From Xanthostigma xanthostigma (lineage: Eukaryota; Arthropoda; Insecta; Raphidioptera; Raphidiidae): a stretch of DNA of 64,000 bases. Location: contig OY754465.1 of NCBI GenBank assembly GCA_963575645.1, positions 47,208,401 through 47,272,400 of the forward strand. The letters are read 5' to 3'. Below are positions 24,241-34,464 of the stretch, one piece after another (within the stretch, counting starts at the first letter, position 1; each line of letters starts with the position of its first letter). Position numbers and translations under genes: made by a program. The notes beneath the pieces were generated by a model that did no database searches, was not told the origin of the DNA, and worked only from the letters and a program-made list of their open reading frames with translations.

Positions 24241-26472
24241 ACACTCATTTTTTGTTGCCACTATAAACCAAAGGTTTTGTTGCTTTGGTCGTCATGATCT
24301 TTCAGTTTATAGGAAGACATTCCGAACACACAATATTGTTGCGTGCCTCCTGTTAGGACGACTCTGGATTCTGTAGAATCTACAAGAAACAACAACAATG
24401 GAAAACAGGCAAAAAAACCCGACCTTCAGAGAATCGCTTGAAGAAACCAAGACATGTGAGCGGAGTGGTTGAGTCAGTTATTCGTGTTGTTCATGTATTG
24501 ATACAGTGCTTTGGCATTACGACATAAATTATTCAGTAATACTTTGAAAATAAATAATCTTTGGTGAGTGCAATTATATAAATCTGGTTTTACATAAATG
24601 ACTTATAGTTAATAGACAAGTGTACTGATAAACTTTGTGTTGTGTTCCTGTGTTGTAAATATTTTGTGTAGTACATAATTTAGTGACTATATTCTCTGTT
24701 ACTTAGTCTTTTATTTTATTATTTAGAATTATTAGTTTTATTTCTGTTATCGTTATTATTGCTGTTAAGTTAAAGAAGTACGCTTTCGTTTGTGTGTTTA
24801 ACTGTTTTGTTAAACATTTATTGTTGTAAATAAATAATTTCCACCACGGACTGCAACAGTTTTGTTACAATATAATGATGAATTTGTACACCATAATATG
24901 TGAATAGAGAAGTGTTATTTATATATTTGTTTATTCACTGTCGGATGAACAGCGTAGCAATCCTTACTATGGAGCACAAGTGCAAACTTTATATAAAGAG
25001 ATGATATCTTAGCCGTCGTATAAGCGCCGAGTAGAACTTTGAGATTTGTTGTAATTTATATATTTTAAAAGGATAATTAGGACACAATTTACAGTTTAAT
25101 CTTTGAACAGTATCTAAAATAAAACACGCCATTACGATACATTTATTCCTCAACTGAGACTTTCGAAAGTGTCTTTTAAGGTTTCTGCCCCCTCGGGTGG
25201 AAGCCAATAGCGTTACGGCTAGTATCTATAAGAAATCGTTAATGTCATTACATAGAAACTAAAGAACGATTTACATCGAAAGTACTCTATTTGGGTTCGG
25301 ATAGACGAATAATACGAGGCTGATTTTACCGTTAGATTCCTTGCTAGATTTGGCTTGTTCCAGGATGGCTTTTATGTGTTCGCTTCACACGATGCGTGTT
25401 TTGAAGATGGGATCAGTGCGCGCGCAGTGACAGTTCGAATGTTAACAAAAGTGAATGTTTATTGTCTCTGAACAGACCACACACCATGACGTCATGTTTG
25501 TTTATGTGCTTTTTCCCATGTCATCGACGTGACAAGATATTGTTTTCTGAAACACACGAGTTCGCAGTGATGTCATTTCCATCCTAGTAGCCAGCGCAAG
25601 CCCCAATTAACCATTCCAGCGGAAAATACAGCAGTGGTCTTTAATTGAAAAAAGACACAATTTAATATGTAAAAACTACAACTACCTTAAGCACGTTGTT
25701 TAAATTTCGGGATGGAGAAAATCTGTGATTTGTCGTCACGAAATCTTGTTACTTTTTTCGCGCCCTATTCTCCGTTTATGAAGTATAAATATAGTAAAAT
25801 TGAAATTCTTTGTATATATAGCAACGGATTACAAGGTCACATACTGCGAGAGTTGTTTTTTTATGGCATACAGACGTTAGGTTATGGGCAATAACTTTTG
25901 AAAGAGCTAATTAATTTTGATGAAAAAAATTCAAATGTGGGAATCCACCACCGTACGAAGGCTATTGAAAATGGACCTAACCGGGCAATTCTAAGAGTGG
26001 TTTTTAGGGATTTAAAAATTTTTGGGCTCAAAAATACCAAAAAATCTCAGATTTGTTTCAAAATTGAAATGTAACTCTTCAGTAAAGATTAAATTGTTCT
26101 TCAAAAATAATAAAAATAGAATTGGCCGTACAGAATCAGAATTACAAGTTTGCTTAAACGAATTTACTTGCTGAAAGGTGTATGTAGTTTGGTGCAGATT
26201 GATAATTAATAATTGTCGGCAGGGTTTTCACTGTTTTAACCTCCTAGAAATGCCATCACTTATTTACCGGAACAAAAAGATCATCAGTTCGAAGTTTATG
26301 TGTAAAATCTTTAATATGACATCATTAGTTTCATTTAAGCTCGTCGTTAAAATTGGTCGGAATGGGTGCAAAGATAAAATGGATCTGAAGGAACCGATCC
26401 TATTTTGTAGTCAGACCATCCGTATCTACAACTAGTATATTCTTTTGCATTTTTTGTTAAAAATAAATTAAT
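24241..26472. other. Unassigned spacer with a Helitron-like 3' end and R3 copy 2
   Basis: A CTAGT terminus preceded by AAGCCAATAGCGTTACGG ends at 25222 and looks like a lone Helitron-like 3' end. A copy of dispersed repeat R3 lies at 25991-26080. No gene is visible. Confidence 0.35.
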
Positions 26473-26713
26473 TTATACTAATATTACAAAAGAGGTAACG
26501 TTTGTAGGTTTGTAGGAGGTAATTTCCAAAAGTACTCTACCGATTTCAAAAATGTTTCCACCAATATTTAGAACGGAACTTCAGGATGAACATAGGCTAT
26601 ATATTATCGCGTTAAAATAAAAGCGCTTTTCTTGAAGATCAATTTTGCAACGTAAGTCGACGGAAAAACGATGGCAATCTACAGATTCAGGCGAAGCCGG
26701 ACCGGGTCGCTAG
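26473..26713 (+). mobile_element. Short Helitron-like element
   Basis: A compact 240-bp unit that starts TTATACTAATATTACAAAAG and ends GGCGAAGCCGGACCGGGTCG followed by CTAG. The middle includes ACTCTACCGATTTCAAAAATG and AACATAGGCTATATATTATC, features of a widespread insect repeat family that I associate with non-autonomous Helitrons. It has no coding sequence and appears complete at both ends. Confidence 0.55.
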
Positions 26714-27366
26714 TAAACAATAAAGAGATATTGCGTCTTCTATATTATAGGGATGTTTTCGATTTACGAAATAGTACGATTAAAAAAAAAACCTCTCCGA
26801 TATGTGCAGATTCGCTCTATAAGTGTCTCGCTCTTGTTAGAGTCAAGTACCAATGTCCTGTCTGAAGTTACAACGTAAATCAGCCTGATAATATATGCTT
26901 ATGAGTTCATGTATAGCCGCCTGTAACGCGAGGAAGGAGTAGCATTGATAACATTGTATAGAACAGGCGGCTTTAGTGCGACTGAAACGGACAGATACAC
27001 ATAATATCTGTGTGTATGCGGGAATGAGTGAGAGAAATAAACGGAAGACTGTGTGTGGTGTGCTACTTCTTAATATCAGCAGAAGAGTTATGGCTTTAAT
27101 ATTCAGAAAACGATTTCAATTCTTGATCGTGTCTGGACTAGAGAGAATTCTATATTCACTTGATGATTGAAATCACTCTTCCCGAATGTAGTAGACTCAA
27201 CAATGTAAACGTACATACGAATAGTATCTCTGTCTTTATCAAGCTGCGCTTCTCTTGTATGCCTATGAACGCCAGTCAAGGATTGGCTAATCAGCCTACA
27301 ACGTTGCCACATGAGAAATTTTAAACATATGAATTGTTGGGGGTGTCTTTGTGTATAAACACTCTA
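26714..27366. other. No recognised feature apart from a short inverted repeat
   Basis: AGCCGCCTGT near 26915 and its inverse ACAGGCGGCT near 26963 form a short inverted pair that may be the ends of a very small element. Nothing else was recognised. Confidence 0.35.
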
Positions 27367-27765
27367 AAGCGCGGATCACACTAGGCTGCTTGTAAACCGC
27401 TGCTGATCAGCGGCGGACAGTAGCATCAGCAAGCAGCGGCGGGCAGCCCGGTCACACTACGGCTGCTAGTCGCTAGTCTATCGCGAGTAGTGGCTGCCAA
27501 TCCGGTCACTACATCATCGAACATAAACCACGTGGTACGTGTTGGTTTACTCGCCTATGATGCACTGCTTCGGTCAGACAGCGCTGCTGGTTGGTGGTAG
27601 CGGGTGCGAGTGAGTCACGTGACCTGCTAGTCGCCGCTGCCTGGCTACAAATAGAACATGTCCAATTTCACTAGCCGCTGATAAATACTCGCCGGCTGGT
27701 TGATGGCTGGCAGTAGCGGCTTTCACAACTCGCGGCTGGCAACCAACCTAGTGTGACCCGCGCTT
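27367..27765. mobile_element. MITE with AAGCGCGG-TCACACTAG termini
   Basis: The ends are AAGCGCGGATCACACTAGG and the inverse of CCTAGTGTGACCCGCGCTT, with TA on both outer sides (27365-27366 and 27766-27767). The interior is strikingly GC-rich for this window and full of CGGCTGCTAG/GCAGCGGC motifs. No open frame of note. The termini resemble PIF/Harbinger-type MITEs, but a TA rather than a TWA duplication leaves the class open. Confidence 0.6.
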
Positions 27766-27767
27766 TA

Positions 27768-28252
27768 AACCTGACCCACTAAACGGAATACGAAATATTC
27801 GGATAGGTCTAATGCCGAACATATTTGGCGAACATTAGACACGATTCTGGTGCCAATTGAACTAGTTATGGATAAAAAGCGAACGTTGTGGAGGAACGTT
27901 TTTCCTCCGAAATTGCAATGGCTAGTCAGAAGTAAAAGCTTTATAATAAATCAGAAAATCTTTAAATTGAAAGTGGAAAAATTATACATCAATTTCTTCA
28001 AGTTCGAAACAATTTACAGATCCTCTCTAGTGAACAAAGAATCTCATCTAGCTACTTTTTTTAATTGATAATCTGCCGAGGAGTAGAAACGTATTCTGAA
28101 TTCGTTCGAATAGTGCAGAACAGATACCAACCAAATATTTGCCTACAATTGGGGGCCAAAAATCTAACAAGTAACAAATCCGTTTGAAAATTTCTACAAA
28201 ATAATAATGCATTCAAGCATTACGACGATCGTTTCGGACAGTAAGAGCTTAT
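27768..28252. other. No recognisable feature
   Basis: A 72-codon frame at 27850-28068 has no motif. Nothing else was seen. Confidence 0.45.
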
Positions 28253-28419
28253 TTACACCACCCGGGTGTCGGATCGATTTTTACAGAGTATCCTCGTGGC
28301 TTATTAGTTTATATGGATCACGAAATTTAATCGTGTCAAATAAATGTGAATGCCATATGAACTAATAAGTTCCGATAAAAAAAATCATTCCTTTATCCGG
28401 CTAGTGTGAATTAGCTCTT
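28253..28419. mobile_element. Small palindromic MITE with AAGAGCT termini
   Basis: A 167-bp unit starting AAGAGCTTATTTACACCACC and ending in its imperfect inverse (GTGTGAATTAGCTCTT). The arms pair along most of their length (AACTAATAAG and its inverse near the middle). The terminus shares the CACACTAGC motif with the neighbouring MITE at 27367-27765. Confidence 0.6.
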
Positions 28420-29707
28420 CATTTTCAGTAATTTAAAAACTTGCAACTTACGTCATATATCGAGTAAATTGAGAGGTTTTACTTATGCCATTTTTGAATA
28501 AATTACTATTCTGTAAATTTTTTCAAGTCTAATTATTATTTGTTATTTAATCATGCTCTACAAGCCATAAAATAGTAATTAAAGGAACAAGATGGAGTTA
28601 AAAATCGTTCGAAGTGTAAATCATAAATTCCCAAAATTAAAAAAAAAAAATACTGAGCTTACTACAATAAACTAACTGCGGCAACCTTGGCAGTCTGTAT
28701 TCAACTCATTTCTGCCGAATCGTCTGAGGAATTGCATTCATTCCGTTTGCCGATCAATGGTCATTAGCCTGTGGGTACGCGTGCTGGGATTACAGCTGGG
28801 GAGAAGTCTTTATGTCGATAATAACGATTACTTCACCTGATATCACCTTTCTTGGTCAGATTATTGGTCTATTACAATCAGTGGCGTATAACCTAGATTT
28901 TGATTAGCTTTTGAAGTGTATAATTAGTGTTGTCGTTAGATACTTTCGATTCGTTAATTGTCGATGGTGCGTTTCTTCTCTCGATTGTTGGTTAATACGT
29001 AATAAGCTTACGTTCCTTTAACACACTTATCAGAGTTCGGTTGTTCTCGTAGTTATAGTAAATCTATTGGCATTTGATACGACATCTGGTGACAGAAATT
29101 TAAATCATAAACACATTTCATGCTGTTAGTTTTAACGGTCAATTACGAGCCGATCCGTATCATTGTGTTTTCCGTAGGTATTCCTGTAAACTATATTCCT
29201 ATATTTCCTTTTTTTTTCAAAATTTTAGGCTCAGTAATATCGGAGATAGGAAGGGAGATGCTCGACATTCATATATTTTCTTTAATATCTTTTAAATCAT
29301 TTCAAAATTATAAAAAAAGTAAATTCCTATTTCTCCTAACAGTTACTTTCATTTGACACGTCACATGGTTCTCTTGAAAAATATTTTTTTTTATTTCTAA
29401 TCTGCCCCCAAAATTAACCTTCAAATTGGAATTCGTTTATGCACACTATACGTCCGTGATATCATCTAACTCTAATATATATGTACCAAATTTCAACTTT
29501 TTCATCTAGGAGATTCAAAGAAAATAACGCGAAAGTGATATCATACGGAGCTCAAAAAATGGACAAGCGTTTGCATACACTAATCTTACTTCCGGTGCTT
29601 CTGGTGTGATGGTCTGAAAAGCTGTGCGCCTGCGTAGATATAAGTTGATAGTAGAAAACAGTATAACCTGCAAATGTGTTTCTAGTACAAAGCGTATATG
29701 ACATACT
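28420..29707. other. No recognisable feature
   Basis: AT-rich DNA with one 78-codon open stretch (29120-29356) lacking any motif. Confidence 0.45.
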
Positions 29708-29778
29708 CAGTAACGGTGTAATAAGTAGCGTGCCTGGCTCTCACCCAAGAGGTCCGGGTTTGATTCCCGGTACCGGAA
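29708..29778 (+). pseudogene. tRNA-Glu(CUC)-like relic
   Basis: The anticodon arm CCTGGCTCTCACCCAAG carries a CTC anticodon in its loop, and the T-arm CCGGGTTTGATTCCCGG has an intact 5-bp stem. The 3' acceptor strand ACCGGAA is present, but the 5' half (GTAACGGTGTAATAAGTAG) does not supply its partner and the D-arm is damaged. A T-rich tract follows. It is a decayed tRNA-Glu copy or a SINE head, not a functional gene. Confidence 0.6.
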
Positions 29779-30727
29779 TGAGTTTTGTTCATATTTTAAA
29801 TTTTTTTCATAACTAAGTTGATCAATTGTGTGTTAATGTTGGTAATAAAGAGTAACATCTGCTATTAGGTATTGTAAGTTATAGACGTCCGTCAACAGAG
29901 GTCATAAATCTTCCGCATCTCCAAAACTTGTTTACTTGAAAAATTGCTTATATAGACGAACATGCATTTTCTGTATAACTATTAATTGCGATATAAAAGA
30001 AATGTAACTATAATAGACATTTATTATTTACCGTTGTTGAAGCATCCTTGGTGCAGGATAAGTACATATGTACACATTTCTTTTCACGTTTTCGTTCTGC
30101 CTTGCCTTGGTTCTTTGTACGATAACGGAAGAGAAATCACGTTTAGATACTAAAGATGGTACGAGCCTATTTTTATTTTCGACTAATATTAATCGTTTCT
30201 CTGAAATAGTGTTTGCTAAATAAATAACTGTATATACATGTACGTTGTGCCAATTGTAAGAGAAATTTACAAATACAGATATCCACCTTTTGTGAGTGTA
30301 GTTTTTGATAAAATGTGTACGTTCTAAAAAAGTAATTGAATTTTTAGTTTCGATGTATTTTTGATATAAAATGTAGTTCTTGACAGATACCATGCGTATT
30401 CACAATATCAGTTATCGGTATCTATTAAGAAAATCCTGTAGTAAAACGAACAAAATAATAATGTATTCACAAAAGTATACCAATTTCATTAGCGTAGGAA
30501 AATCCCGCATTTTATTGTTCGTAGTAAACACGTATAACGAAAACCCCAACTGTTTTTTTTTTTTAATTATTGAAAATATAGTAAATACAAAAAAATGTCG
30601 GGTATGTAACTGTTTCAATGAAAGATGTTTAAAAACTTTTATTGAAGAAGTTTCTATATTTGACTCTTTAATGGCTTTGTGATACGTAGTTTGCACGTTA
30701 TTGACCGCTTTAATACTTAATCTATAC
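29779..30727. other. No recognisable feature
   Basis: Open frames of about 100-120 codons occur on both strands between 30028 and 30696; their translations are low-information (Lys/Asn/Ile/Phe-rich) and I take them as chance in AT-rich DNA. Confidence 0.45.
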
Positions 30728-31445
30728 TCCTATACTAATATATAAATCTAAAGAATTTATTTGCTTGTTTGGTTGAACGCGCTAATCGCAGAAACTACTG
30801 GTTCAAATTAAAAAAAAAATTTGTTTAATAGCCCATTTATCGAGGATGGCTATAGGCTGTATAATATCACGCTACGACCAATTGGAGCGGAACATCAATA
30901 AAAATTGTTGCAAGATGTATCTCAAAATTAGTCCGTCTGACAAATATTATCAGGTGAAATGCCTCTAAATATTTAAATATTCACAAGCCCGGATAGCTCA
31001 GTCGGTAGAGCGTAAGACTCTTAACGTCAGGGTATGGATTCAAGCCCCACGTCGGCAAATATATTTTTATTTTTTTTTTATTTTTTACATTGCTTTCTTC
31101 TAGGGCTTACATTTCAATTTTTTAAAATTTTATTACGACTAATTAAAATTAAATAAATCTAATTAATAGCTCATTTGAAAACCTTTACAACTGTAGGTAC
31201 CTATATAAAAATAATTTTCTTACAGTGTTTTCAATTAAATATTTATTATATTAAAAGAAATTTATTACTTCAAAAAAGTAAAAATACTGCTTTTTAACGA
31301 CAAAAACTTTTGAACAGTAACTCCGATCACTATAAAGTTTTGACACAACATTCATCTCGCTAAAATAAGATGAATGCGTGAACTCATGTCCCTCCCTTCC
31401 CCATTCGTTCTTTTGCACCCGGGTGAAACCGGGCGAGACTGCCAG
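30728..31445 (+). mobile_element. Helitron-like element carrying a tRNA-Lys relic
   Basis: It starts TCCTATACTAATATATAAAT and continues GTTGAACGCGCTAATCGCAG and GCCCATTTATCGAGGATGGC, then GGAGCGGAACATCAATAAA. I know this arrangement from widespread insect Helitron-like repeats. The 3' end reads ACCCGGGTGAAACCGGGCG then GACTGCCAGT, matching a typical ...CTAGT end with one change. Inside, at 30987-31057, sits a tRNA-Lys-like sequence with its own T-rich trailer. No Rep/helicase coding sequence. Confidence 0.55.
30987..31057 (+). pseudogene. tRNA-Lys(CUU)-like relic
   Basis: It begins GCCCGGATAGCTCAGTCGGT, almost the canonical eukaryotic tRNA-Lys start, and has ACTCTTAA in the anticodon loop (CTT). 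The anticodon stem (TAAGA/CGTCA) and the T stem (ATGGA/CCCAC) are mismatched, and the 3' acceptor strand is GTCGGCA. A T-run follows. It is non-functional by structure and lies inside a Helitron-like element. Confidence 0.7.
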
Positions 31446-32444
31446 TGTTTAATATTAGGCTGAAAAAACTATTGAAAATTTATATAAAGATTTACCCTAT
31501 TAACCAGAAAATGAATAATCAAAATCAGTTTACAAATATTGGGTGATATGAGGTAACATATACCAAAAAAAAAATATTTTTTTGAAATTTCTTAAAAACT
31601 ACTAGGTCCATTAAAAAAAATGTATGGTGCCAATCCGTAAACATTATGAATAAAAACTGCGTCGATTGTTTTCAAATCGGTTAACCACACGAAAATTATG
31701 GCTAAACAAACAAAAAAAAAGTTCGTGACGAATTGACAACCTCTTTTTTTAAGTCGGTTAAAAAGAATTCATCTGGATTTAAACCCCATGTCCCCTTAAT
31801 ATTAGTATCTACCACTAAACTTGCTCAATCTAGATCTGCATATTTACTTACTAAGCTACGTTTTAGTTCAAAAATAAATGTAAAAAACATTTTCTTTTTT
31901 ATGATAAATGCGATAGCTATCTAAAATACAAGCGTACCAACAAAAGTGACAGGTCTGTATTTCGTACAAAGCAAAGGAAAATTCAAATGTCGTAACCCAA
32001 CCATTAAGTTACAAGGCTCATGTCTTAAATAAGTTCTTTATTTTATATAACTAAAACCAACACTCAGTGGTGTACCAATTTTATTTTGAAGTCTGAATTG
32101 AAACTTCAGTTTTAAATTTATTGACATAATAATTTACGAGTGTTTACGAGCGAGAACTAAAAATGAATTGACTGATAAAATCAAAAGCGACTTCTATGGC
32201 CGTCCGCATGCAAGGCAACACGCAAGCAATTCAACGGCGATACGATATTCCTAAATGACTGGGAACTCATCAACGGGACGATATGAAAGCAATCTATCAG
32301 ATGAAAAATTTGTGAACGCGTACCATTACACAATTTGGGCGCATCAAGAGTTCGCATTAAAAATACCGGAACACCCACTTTTAACTTTAATTTATGTGAA
32401 GAAATTTAACCCACCTAGTGGCTTATTTTTGGAAAAAGGTAGTT
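31446..32444. other. Unassigned spacer with one degenerate tRNA-like stretch
   Basis: On the minus strand at about 31766-31835 an A-box-like TTTAGTGGTAGA and a B-box-like GGTTTAAATCC are spaced as in a tRNA, but no cloverleaf can be drawn with confidence. No gene was seen. Confidence 0.35.
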
Positions 32445-32595
32445 GTGTCCTTCCTCAGAGTTTAAACTATCTCCATATTAAATTTCATCACAATCGGCTC
32501 AGCAGTCTGGCCGTGAAAGCGTTATAGAACCTCCACTTCATCTCAATACGGGTTGAATTTTGATAAAAAGTACAATGGCTAATAATAATCATTAC

Positions 32596-33003
32596 CGAGC
32601 GAGGTGGCGTAGCGATGAGAGCACTAAACTCGCATTCGGGAGGTACCGGGTTCGAATCCCGGCGGCGGCAGATGTGATTAGGACTTTTTTCTACTACCTC
32701 TCGCCGAGAAACGCTAATTCCTGTACCAGCCATCTTGTTGAGATTTTCCATGGTTTCCCTCAAAAATTCCAAATAAATATAGAGATGGTTCCTTATTGAA
32801 GGCCATGGCTCAAAATTTTCCTACCTTATCCTAATTTCCTAAAAATGTCTTTATTCGCCCATTGCTATTAATTAAGTTGAAGTTTAAAAATTGTAGAAAA
32901 TAACGCGAAGTGTGGTAGAAAAAAATAGTAATGGTGCGAATGGCGTCTGTTATGACATAAAGTCGAGAAACGGATGTTAAACGCATTAATATTATCATTA
33001 TTT
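32596..33003 (+). mobile_element. tRNA-derived SINE, copy 1, with 14-bp target duplication
   Basis: The 5' head has an A box (GGTGGCGTAGCGATG) and a perfect B box (GGTTCGAATCC at 32649-32659). The body carries TTTTCCATGGTTTCCCT and ATTCGCCCATTG, and the 3' part carries AAGTCGAGAAACGGATGTTA and ACGCATTAATATTAT. It is flanked by exact 14-bp direct repeats ATAATAATCATTAC (32582-32595 and 33004-33017), proof of insertion by target-primed reverse transcription. The second copy is at 41878-42254 on the other strand. The head and the GTCGA...GTTAAAC end recall a SINE type common in arthropods. Confidence 0.85.
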
Positions 33004-33079
33004 ATAATAATCATTACGATTAAATTCCTGTATACAGCATATTTTTTCACTGAATTAGTGAAAGCATAATATTAACTCA

Positions 33080-33124
33080 GCCAACGCGAAATTGGTTGTT
33101 TCGGGTTCAAGTCCCGACAGTGAC
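33080..33124 (+). pseudogene. tRNA 3'-half relic inside a foldback
   Basis: The T-arm TCGGGTTCAAGTCCCGA has an intact 5-bp stem and a good B box (GGTTCAAGTCC, 33104-33114), followed by CAGTGACA as a remnant acceptor end. The D-arm and anticodon arm are collapsed. It is the central cargo of the foldback at 32572-33262. Confidence 0.6.
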
Positions 33125-33279
33125 ATTTAAATTTTTCTTATATATACAAGCCTTCAAAAAATATTATGATGATAATCGTTTAATATTATGCTTTCGCTAA
33201 TTCAGTGACAAAATATGCTGAATACTGAAATTTAATCGTGATGATTATTATTAACGATTGTAGTAATAATACAGTAAAT

Positions 33280-33560
33280 AAAATCTTTCTCAAATCTCAT
33301 GCTTTATTAGTTTAAAAAAAAAAACATTTAACATAAATTTTTCATTAAATTTTTTTGATTCATTCAAACATTCAATCATTGTGCATTCTATTAGATAGTA
33401 AATAACTAAAACTAATTAATTTTTATATTTTTTATATTTTTCTGAAGAAGATCCAAATCCGGATCGAAACGTCATCCATTGTTATTTTGATTTATATTTT
33501 TATAAAATTTTTGTGAATATATGGTCTGAAAAAAATTGGTCGACTATTTTATTTATTTGA
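33280..33560 (+). mobile_element. Penelope-like terminal fragment with hammerhead-like motif
   Basis: At 33442-33470 the order is CTGAAGA, a 5-bp stem GATCC/GGATC with a 6-nt loop, GAAA, then CGTC. This is the layout of a minimal hammerhead core (CUGANGA, stem II, GAAA). The following TGGTCTGAAAAAAATTGGTC matches sequence at 37157-37180 and 52000-52025. No coding sequence remains; it is a fossil. Confidence 0.55.
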
Positions 33561-33652
33561 AGTTTAAAAAAAAATTGCCTATGTCTTTCCCTAGGCTTCA
33601 AGCTATCTCCATATTAAATTTCATCACAATCAATTTATGATATTAGTATGGA

Positions 33653-34464
33653 TGTCGCCTGCTAGTTGCTACATCAGCTAGTGACTTTTATTGCTTTCGC
33701 GTTGTCTCGGGCGCGGACGACCTAATTAGTTATCTCACTTTAATTAAGCCTTATAACGGTATCAAAATCAAAAAATAATAGATTCTTTTTGAAAATCAAA
33801 TCGTGAGTCACTGACCATGTTTACGATTAGTAAGTTAAACCAGGTTTAATAGCGCCATCTGTATAGTATATAGTTTATATAAACGTAACCATCCCACTGG
33901 TATTTAAAGGACAAGCAAGATTCTTTTTTTTTATGTTGCAGTTATTAGAGTCGACTGCTTGTTAAAGTTTGTTGCTTTTAGTTTTCCTTACATAAATATG
34001 AAATCTCCCGCTGCAACGTCGTATTTATTTTTTATATAAAAATTTAGTTCCTTATTTTCAAAGTTATACGTAATTTAATCTTCAGATGATGAAAGTTTCT
34101 GTTTTTTGCCGTGGTATGAAAGAAAACTATATGGATGGACTGTAATATTGAAATATAATAAATATAATATTATGCTGGAAAAACGTTATGAAAGATACTA
34201 TTTTCAATTAATTATCCATATGGCAAATATACTATTGGCGTCGTCGGTCGGAAAGACCTAAGGGTCGGATCAAAATTTCTCATCGTTTCATCGCCCCCTG
34301 TACATTTTTTCATCATTTTTGGAAACGTATTTATTAAAAAAATATATTATTTTTATTACATATTAAATTTGTTGTTAAGGAATATTAAAAAAATTGTCAT
34401 TAGTAAAAAAAATGATATTTATTTTATGCTAATTTGGACTTTGAACCTGAACGGTTTGACATAT
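33653..34464. other. No recognisable feature
   Basis: Mixed-composition DNA without open frame, repeat or RNA-like structure that I can name. Confidence 0.45.

Larger units (their letters stand above)
32572..33262. mobile_element. Foldback element carrying a tRNA T-arm, split by a SINE
   Basis: The right arm (33181-33262) is the inverse of 33018-33075 plus the short piece 32572-32595 that lies upstream of the SINE. Without the SINE and one copy of its target duplication, the left arm is continuous. The arms carry TCACTGAATTAGTGAAAGCA and its inverse. The centre (33076-33180) holds a tRNA 3'-half. The element is about 270 bp without the SINE. Confidence 0.7.
32445..33652 (-). mobile_element. 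Helitron-like sequence broken by nested insertions
   Basis: The minus-strand 5' end TCCATACTAATAT lies at 33640-33652. The body GATTGTGATGAAATTTAATA continues to about 33560, and related body sequence resumes at 32445-32571, with a duplicated portion. In the uninterrupted copy at 11890-12078 the two blocks are contiguous. The gap (about 32572-33560) is filled by a foldback, a SINE and a Penelope-like relic. The copy is therefore older than those insertions. Confidence 0.5.

Noticed and set aside
26914-26972. Short GC-rich inverted pair as a mitochondrial or rRNA insertion
   Set aside because: Only about 10 bp pair and no flanking rRNA or mitochondrial sequence is recognisable.
28781-28795. 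GTGCTGGGATTACAG, identical to a 15-bp piece of primate Alu
   Set aside because: The match stops at once on both sides and the rest of the window is arthropod-like, so it is chance rather than contamination.
30028-30696. Three open frames of 94-121 codons on both strands
   Set aside because: Lys/Asn/Ile/Phe-rich low-information translations that overlap each other; typical chance frames in AT-rich DNA.
7775-31057. Functional tRNA genes
   Set aside because: Each candidate has broken acceptor pairing, stem mismatches or a lost anticodon, and at least one sits inside a transposon.
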